From NCBI GenBank assembly GCA_029237695.1, contig CM055271.1, forward strand, positions 85,538,208 through 85,602,207: DNA of 64,000 nucleotides, given 5' to 3'. Below are positions 57,269 to 64,000 of the stretch, piece by piece (positions within the stretch are counted from its first letter, which is position 1; every line of letters begins with the position of its first letter). The stretch comes from Conchocele bisecta (taxonomy: Eukaryota; Mollusca; Bivalvia; Lucinida; Thyasiridae). The translations under genes and the position numbers were made by a program. Under the pieces are notes generated by a model, which searched no databases, was not told where the DNA came from, and saw only the letters and a list, made by a program, of their open reading frames with translations.

Positions 57269-58966
57269 CGGTAACTCCTCGGTATATTCGCGCAAAATGA
57301 ACGCTGTTTTTCTTGGGTGGTTTAAAAGTAATATTTTGAGATATAATCTGGAGTTGCTCGCTATCAGGACGTTGATTCATGTTTACTGTTTCAAAGGCAG
57401 CGTCCAAACGTGACGTAAAATAACACGTTAGGCGTCAATCGCGCGACATGACGTGGGCACGAAAACTCACGTAGCATGATTATATATGTGTCTGGATGGT
57501 TTTGAATAATGTATGGTCTCCAATGCGCCCAAATGCGCCAAAAATGAAAAAATCTCCAATGCGCACTTTAGTCATATCTCCTAAAATACATGCATACAAC
57601 AACAACAACAATATTGGGATTTTGTGATACATGTAGTAGGTTTTCCGCAAAACAAAGTTTTCAGTCGTGTAGAGCCTCGATCAATAGTTTCGGAACACCT
57701 AACGACATGTGCTTCCTTCATTCAGTGGAACAGCAAATTTCAAACAAAATAAACCAATAAGGTAGGAAAACTATTCAATTCAGATAAAAACTTACCATCA
57801 GAATTATGGTTTTCGGGTTATTCGGAGTTTTCGGGGTATTCACATATTTTGTAATGTATACATCCTCTTTGGATGTATCTTCGGGGCCCTAGTACATGCA
57901 TTTTACAGTGAGCGGAGTATAGATTGACATCAGCAAACATTATGAATACAAATGAAACCTGTAACACCATGCAAATAATGTGCAACAACAAAAAAATATT
58001 AAAAACGAAAGTCGGTGTAAGAAACGTACCTTCTAGATGTCGGCCATTGTGATCTAAATCAGCTAGGAGCTTTCTTCTATCTTCGTGTTTTAAAGTTCTA
58101 TATCCCGCCTGTATCGGTGCACCCACTTCAGAGTGTAGTTTGTAGTGTTGTATGAATGAAAATTGTATCTGGTTTCCAAATCACAGTATTTCTGCAAAAA
58201 CACAGTTCATTTAACATAATTTTGGTTAAATTTTATCAAGGTATCTTTTTTTTTTTTTACACCATTTTTATAGATTTTTTATATAGTCAGATTTGGAAGG
58301 AATCTCTAATGATAGATAACATAATTGTTTCTGTGAAAATCGACCGTGAAAATAGACACTAAACATAATTGTCGACTCAAGCATCTAAGTCACTCTGATC
58401 AGAATGTCACATGACCAGTTGTCAAAGACGCTGAAAGTAAAATTGGAGCTAGATTTTTCCAAATAAAACGAAAAATAACATGGTAAATTACTTGCAAATT
58501 GTGTCAATCGATTTGATAAAAATATTTTACCATAACAAATAGTTTTTAACACCAAAATTGGATTCAAATACCCGTTTTTTTCTCATTTTCTTCCTCGAGT
58601 AGTGACAGCGTACTGTTTACTTCCGGATTGAATGAAAGGTGACGTCATAAAAGTCGCGAGCTGCCATTGCACGTGAATAAAAGAAAAGAAAAGCCCCGAA
58701 GTTAGTGCAAGCTCCGAAGATAGGAGAAAGAGGGCTACAGACATGTGTGCAGCTAATTTTGGCCATTTGTCATTTTGTTCACGAGCCTACAGTGATTTTC
58801 TGCGTTAATCTGCTCTTTAATATTGTTAAAATCATAAACGATATAAAAGTTTCAAGTTTTCCTTCACTGTCACTCATTCATCTTCGAGTTGATCACCAGC
58901 CAATGAAAACTCTGGACGAATTAACAGATGTATTGACACTTTCGTAACATACCCTGAAAACACCAA
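57269..58966. repeat. Segmental duplication, copy 2
   Basis: Counterpart of 55728-56380 with extra sequence between blocks: 57269-57525, about 57810-57860, and 58788-58966. The third block keeps GYVTKVSIHLLIRPEFSL in the minus frame. Confidence 0.7.
58030..58191 (-). other. Possible internal exon, minus strand, unidentified
   Basis: On the minus strand TTTTTGCAG precedes position 58191 and GAAG/GTACGT follows 58030, good acceptor and donor matches. One frame reads APIQAGYRTLKHEDRRKLLA and continues DLDHNGRHLE to the donor, but it has a stop near the acceptor, so a different acceptor would be needed. CRE-like TGACGTCA and ACTTCCGG motifs near 58620-58645 could be an upstream promoter. I do not recognise the family. 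Confidence 0.25.
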
Positions 58967-59874
58967 CCATAAGTCAAGATTCAAGATGGTTGACTCCTGT
59001 GTTGCTAAACGCGCTAACGCGAAATTTAATCCAACAACAATCTTATTTTGAAGGCAAGAAACCTTGAAAGAAATGTTTACCATTGGATTGAACGGAAAAG
59101 TTAACTCATATGTTATGTTTTATAAAAACCGCTAGTTGATAAACTTGTTAATACCCCGAAAAATAGACCCACCATCATACAAATTTCCGATTATTTACAT
59201 TTTTCCCAGACGCTCAAGTTTGGACGTCACTAACTTGTTACGTTACCCAGTTTAATTCTAATTGGTTTCTGAACGATTTGGTTACTTAAGTATTACTCCC
59301 AGGTACCAGACCTGATGCCGTCGAAATCATGCATACTCGTACTGCAGATGTTATTCAACATATCAAATCGCCTTAAACATGTTAATGGGTGTATTTAAAT
59401 ATAACAGTGTATTCTTAAAAATGTTTCTATAATTATTTTCATCCATTCCTTTGCTCATTACATTCGTGTCTGCCCTGGTCATGCTCGTATGTGAATACGG
59501 CCGATACACATCCCTCTTTTTGGTTCATATATTGCACAAAAAGATACCAACTGGCGATACGCTATGCTTTTGAATGGGACTTTAAAAGTGCTCAACAATC
59601 AAGTTCTTTTGAACAACAACTATATATGAGTATATTCCAAAGCATTTGTGCAGTCTTGTTGACAGATTTGCATAAGCTCAAGGTACGTCATTTTTAGTCG
59701 AGAACATCACCGACTCCAGTTGGGTCGTGATGGCTGCTTTTTGTATATTGGCATTTTTTATTTTCAATAAAACTGAACATATAAAGCATCTAACTGTATA
59801 AACATTTTGATTGAACCCTAGTTGACATTTACAAACATACACCAGCATTATATTGTTGATTTCAATACAATTTT
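58967..59874. other. Intergenic, no gene seen
   Basis: AT-rich sequence. Open frames (for example 59491-59697) lack recognisable motifs. Confidence 0.4.
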
Positions 59875-61584
59875 TGTCCCGCCTGCTTTAGCAGAATCGG
59901 GACATAGGCATAGCTTTTCCGTCGGTGGCGGCGGCGTCAACATTTCACGTTCAGTTTTTGCATTTAGGTCAGTTTCCAGAAAACTATAACACCTACGACC
60001 TCCATACTTGGTATACATCAATACTGTGGTGTAACCATCTCACACAGAGGGAGCCCATGTGACCGTGACCTAATTTTCATGGTTGATTAACCTCCTTTTC
60101 ACATGCATTCAACGTTAAGTTTTTGCGTTTAGCTCAGGTTAATTCATTGTAACTTCTGTTTCCCTCAATGGAATGCTTTAATATTCCATACATGCATTTG
60201 TAACAACATCCCGCATCATTCTCCAGAAAGCCCATTGTGCCTGCTAACCCCAAAGGTCAAGGTTGCTGACTTAGAAATTTCCGTGTTTGCAAAAGTTAAT
60301 GCTCAGTTTATGCTTTAATATTCCATACATACATTTGTAACAACATCCTGCATCATTCTACAGAAAGCCCATGTTGCCCGCTAACCCCAAAGGTCAAGGT
60401 CACTGACTTAGAAATTTCCGTGTTTGGAAAAGTTAACGCTCAGTTTATGCTTTACCGTAATATTCGTTTGGAAAAGTTAACGCTCAGTTTATGCTTTAAT
60501 ATTCCATACATGAATTTGTAACAACATCCCGCATCATTCTACAGAAAGCCCATGGTGCCCGCAAACCGCAAAGGTCAAGGTCGCTGACTTAGAAATTTCC
60601 GTGTTTGGAAAAGTTAACGCTCAGTTTATGTTTTAATATGCCATATATGCATTTGTAACAACATCCCACATCATTCTACAGAAAGCCCATGGTGCCCGCT
60701 AACCCCAAAGGTCAAGGTCACTGAATTAGAAATTTCCATGTTTGGAAAAGTTAACGCTCAGTTTATGCTTTAATATTCCATACATGCTTTTGTAACAAGA
60801 TCCCGCATCATTCTACAGAAAGCCCATGGTGCCCGCAAACCCCAAAGGTCAAGGTCACTGACTTAGAAATTTCCGTGTTTGCTAAAGTTAACGCTCAGTT
60901 TATGCTTTAATATTCCATACATGCATTTGTAACAACATCCCGCATCATTCTACAGAAATCCCATGGTGCCTGCTAATCCCAAAGGTCAAGGTCACTGACT
61001 TAGAAATTTGCGTGTTTGCAAAAGTTAACGCTCAGTTTATGCTTTAATATTCCATACATGCTTTTGTAACAAGATCCCGCATCATTCTACAGAAAGCCCA
61101 TGGTGCCCGCAAACCCCAAAGGTCAAGGTCGCTGACTTAGAAATTTCCGTGTTTGGAAAAGTTAACGCTCAGTTTATGTTTTAATATGCCATATATGCAT
61201 TTGTAACAACATCCCACATCATTCTACAGAAAGCTCATGGTGCCCGCTAACCCCAAAGGTCAAGGTCACTGAATTAGAAATTTCCATGTTTGGAAAAGTC
61301 AACGCTCAGTTTATGCTTTAATATTCCATACATGCATTTGTAACAACATCCCGCATCATTCTACAGAAAGCCCATGGTGCCCGCTAACCCCAAAGGTCAA
61401 GGTCACTGACTTACAAATTAACGCTCAGTTTATGCTTTAATATTCCATACATGCATTTGTAACAACATCCCGCATCATTCTACAGAAAACCCATGTTGCT
61501 CACTAACCCCAAGGTTATTACAAGCTCCATATATACTATCAAACTGCGCCAGGTGGGACATTTTGCTCCGCGGAGCTCTTGTTT
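59875..61584 (+). repeat. GTCCCGCCTGC element, copy 1
   Basis: It starts TGTCCCGCCTGCTTTAGCAG with GGCGGCGGCGTCAAC, and continues into about eleven tandem units of roughly 137 bp (CCCCAAAGGTCAAGGTCACT, GACTTAGAAATTTCCGTG, AAGTTAACGCTCAGTTTATG, TTTGTAACAACATCCCGC). It ends GCTCCGCGGAGCTCTTG. Non-coding. Confidence 0.85.
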
Positions 61585-61694
61585 CATATATGGTAAGAAA
61601 TCATGGCAAATTCCCTGGTAGGCATTTTTTACCAAAAAAACATGTGTTTTTATTTCTGAGATATTCATGAATTTTGTCAATAAAAAGGAGTCTT

Positions 61695-62487
61695 TTGTCC
61701 CACCTGCTTTAGCAGAAGCGGGACATAGGCATAGCTTTTCCGTCGGCGTAGGCGGCGTCAACATTTCACGTTAAGTTTTTGCGTTTAGCTCAGTTTCCAG
61801 AAAACTATAAGTCCTACGACCTCAATACTTGGTATACATCAACACTGTGGTGTAACCATCTCACACAGAGGGAGCCCATGTGACCTTGACCTAGTTTTCA
61901 TGGTTCATTGACCTACTTTTCACATGCATTCAACGTTAAGTTTTTGCGTTTAGCTCTGTTTCTAAAACTTAACGCTCAGGTTAATTCATTGTAACTTCTG
62001 TTTCCCTCAATGGAATGCTTTAATATTCCATACATGCATTTGTAACAACATCCCACATCATTCTACTGAAATCCCATGGTGCCCGCTAACCCCAAAGGTC
62101 AAGGTTACTGACTTAGAAATTTCCGTGTTTGGAAAAGTTAACGCTCAGTTTATGCTTTCAATATTCCATACATGCATTTGTAACAACATCCTGCATAATT
62201 CTACAGAAAGCCCATGGTGCCCGCTAACTCTAAAGGCCAAGGTCACTGACTTAGAAATTTCTGTGTTTATAACAGTTAACGCTCGGTTTAATGTATTACA
62301 ACTTCTGTTTCCCTTCATGGAATGCTTCGGTATACATATGATCAAGACTGTGATGTAACCATCTCACACAGAGGGAGCCCATGTGACCTTCACCTAGTTT
62401 TCATGGTTCATTGACCAATTTTTCACGTGCATTCAACGTTAAGTTTTTGCGGTTAGCTCTGTTTCTAAAACTTAACGCTCAGGTTAA
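61695..62487 (+). repeat. GTCCCGCCTGC element, copy 2 (3' truncated)
   Basis: Start TGTCCCACCTGCTTTAGCAG. About three tandem units, then cut at CTTAACGCTCAGGTTAA, where the next repeat begins. Confidence 0.8.
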
Positions 62488-62680
62488 TTGTATCCCCTGG
62501 ACGAAAGTCCGGTTGAACTATGGATTTGACACCGTTCCGCGTCCGCCGCAGACACTTCTTGTACGGAGCATAACTCGAACATCCCTTTGGAATATTTTCG
62601 TGAAACTTCACACATGCATAGACCACGACCCGAAGGTGTTTCGCGCACAAGAATGACAATTTTTTAGTTATCTCCTTTTT
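62488..62680 (+). mobile_element. HINE-like element, 5' fragment
   Basis: TTGTATCCCCTGGACG, GGATTTGACACCG and CATGAAACTT-type unit sequence as in the 18399 and 40571 copies; only one partial unit before the next repeat. Confidence 0.7.
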
Positions 62681-64000
62681 TAGTTCACCTGAGCGAAGCT
62701 CATGTGAGCTATTGTTACCGCAATGTGTCCGTCATCGGGCGTTGAACATTTTCAAATGTTCTCCTCGGTAAACCATTGGGCCTATAGTCACCAAACTTCT
62801 GGTCAATGGTCCTTAGGTGGGGCATTACAAAATTGTTAAAATGACGTCCATCCACGTAATCCAAGATGGGCCCGCCAGTCTTAAAAATAGCACAAATTCT
62901 TCTTTAAAATTTTTTTTTTCCTTCAAAAAATTGTCTTCCAAGAATCCGACCAAACGGATTTCGACAAAACTTGGTACGGAATTGATTGACGTACATTTGC
63001 TCTTTCAAAGTTGTTTAAAATGGTGACCCCGGGGTTCGAAAAAGTATGGGGTCAATCAAAAAATGGGCGTGGGCCCGTGGGGTCAAATTGGGGGTTAAAT
63101 TTTATTTTTTTGGACCCGAATATGGTCATTGTTATATATCAAATACGAAGGTGTATCAATTGGGAGGCGATTCAACTCTGGTACATTTTTTTGTCGAAAT
63201 CGGATTGTTATGTCATCCAAGATGGCCCGCCGAAAATGTCAAAAGGTTGCTTCTTTTTTAGTAGAGATTTCAAAATTATTCTTCTTCCTCATGAATACCG
63301 CTTGGCCCATTGGTAGGCCAAAATTAAAAAAGTTAATGGTTCCATGGTGATGGGTTGAATGCTTTTTTCTGATTTGTTAAAATGGAGGGGTCCATCGCTT
63401 AATCCAAGATGGGCCCGGCCCGTCTAAAAAAGTAGCTTAATCTTAAATTCTTAAAAATCTTCTTCTCATGAACCTCGCTTCTGGTCCGGAGTTTCGACTA
63501 AAACTTTGGTAGGGGGAATGATTGATTTACTATGCTCTTTCAAAAAGTTGTGAAAAATGGTGTCCCCAGGGGTCAAAAATGGGCATGGCCTGGTGGGGGA
63601 GTTGAGGGTCAAATTTTTTATTTTTTTTACTGAAATTATGCTCATGCCCCATATATTAAAACATTGAAGGTATCGATTGTGGGCGATTGCCTCTGGTGCA
63701 ATATTTTGTCGGTAATTGGGATTGATTGATGTCATTACCATGATGGTCCATTCAAAAGGTCCATTTATTACGGAATTTTGTTGAACGTCTTTTTCTCAGG
63801 AACCGCATTGGCCGATGCTGGCCAAACTTAATAGTAAGTTAAGATCCTTGGGTGTGTGAAGCATTTTCAGATTTGGGTTAAAAATGGAGAGTTCCATCGC
63901 TTAATCCAAGATTACCCGCCATTCTAAAAATTAGCACAATTTTTTAAAAAAACACATTATGAACTCAATTGTCCACATTTCCTCCTTGGTGTTCATGGAG
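62681..64000 (+). repeat. GCTCACC element, copy 4 (runs off the window)
   Basis: It starts TAGTTCACCTGAGCGAAGC and follows the order of copies 1 and 3 to the window end (GTGTTCATGGAG). Against those copies it carries extra single bases every 10-20 positions, for example CCAAGATGGGCCCGCC for CCAAGATGGCCGCC. This looks like sequencing error. Confidence 0.85.

Noticed and set aside
57150..57413. Open frame with a proline run near 57230
   Set aside because: It arises from a C-rich simple stretch joined to a duplicated non-coding block.

Overview
This is eukaryotic nuclear DNA, most likely from a bivalve mollusc. It is AT-rich and carries intron-split host coding sequence, animal-type transposons, and dispersed repeats of the kind abundant in bivalve genomes: 'AGCTCACCTGAGC...' elements full of 'CCAAGATGGCCGCC', blocks built around 'AAGGTCAAGGTCA', and (CCGT)n starts. 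The species call is inference from repeat style. Nothing bacterial, no CRISPR array and no rRNA gene was seen.

Host genes are sparse. The only confident one is the 3' part of a TRAF-family adaptor gene on the + strand: an exon at 10994-11318, a 6.1 kb intron packed with repeats, and a terminal exon at 17419-18104 encoding coiled coil plus MATH/TRAF-C domain. The splice phases of the two exons fit. The last codons and 3'UTR have a nearly identical inverted copy at 21192-21333. A weak minus-strand exon candidate lies at 58030-58191.

Everything else is mobile or repetitive DNA, often nested. (1) 1.9-3.7 kb: a decayed minus-strand fragment of an Academ-like transposon protein (zinc fingers plus PIN/XPG-like nuclease, transposase part missing). 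(2) 4.5-6.4 kb: a 33-35 bp satellite. (3) 7.6-10.4 kb: a 160-bp tandem array containing a small tRNA-derived SINE, then a GCTCACC element. (4) 11.3-17.4 kb: the TRAF intron, with MITEs nested two deep. (5) 18.4-20.9 kb: a Helentron/HINE-like element. (6) 21.5-27.1 kb: a complete-ended, gene-bearing Academ-like DNA transposon with 0.7-0.8 kb inverted repeats and a TTT target duplication; a related unoccupied target is present at 30.35 kb. (7) 27-35 kb: tandem repeats, MITEs and two GCTCACC elements. (8) 35.35-48.03 kb: a degenerate Ty3/gypsy retrotransposon with integrase upstream of the RT/RNase H remnant, inserted into a palindromic MITE and itself interrupted by a 4.9 kb HINE-like element. 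(9) 52.1-53.9 kb: a second gypsy fragment (LTR, primer-binding site, gag) pierced by MITEs. (10) 55-59 kb: a dispersed segmental duplication. (11) 59.9-64 kb: GTCCCGCCTGC elements, a HINE fragment and a fourth GCTCACC element whose sequence is full of small insertions, as in unpolished long reads.

The strongest second-look items are the Academ-like element with its unoccupied-site paralogue, the gag-PR-IN-RT order of the gypsy element, the inverted copy of the TRAF 3' end, and an assembly gap of exactly 500 N whose two edges overlap by 12 bases.
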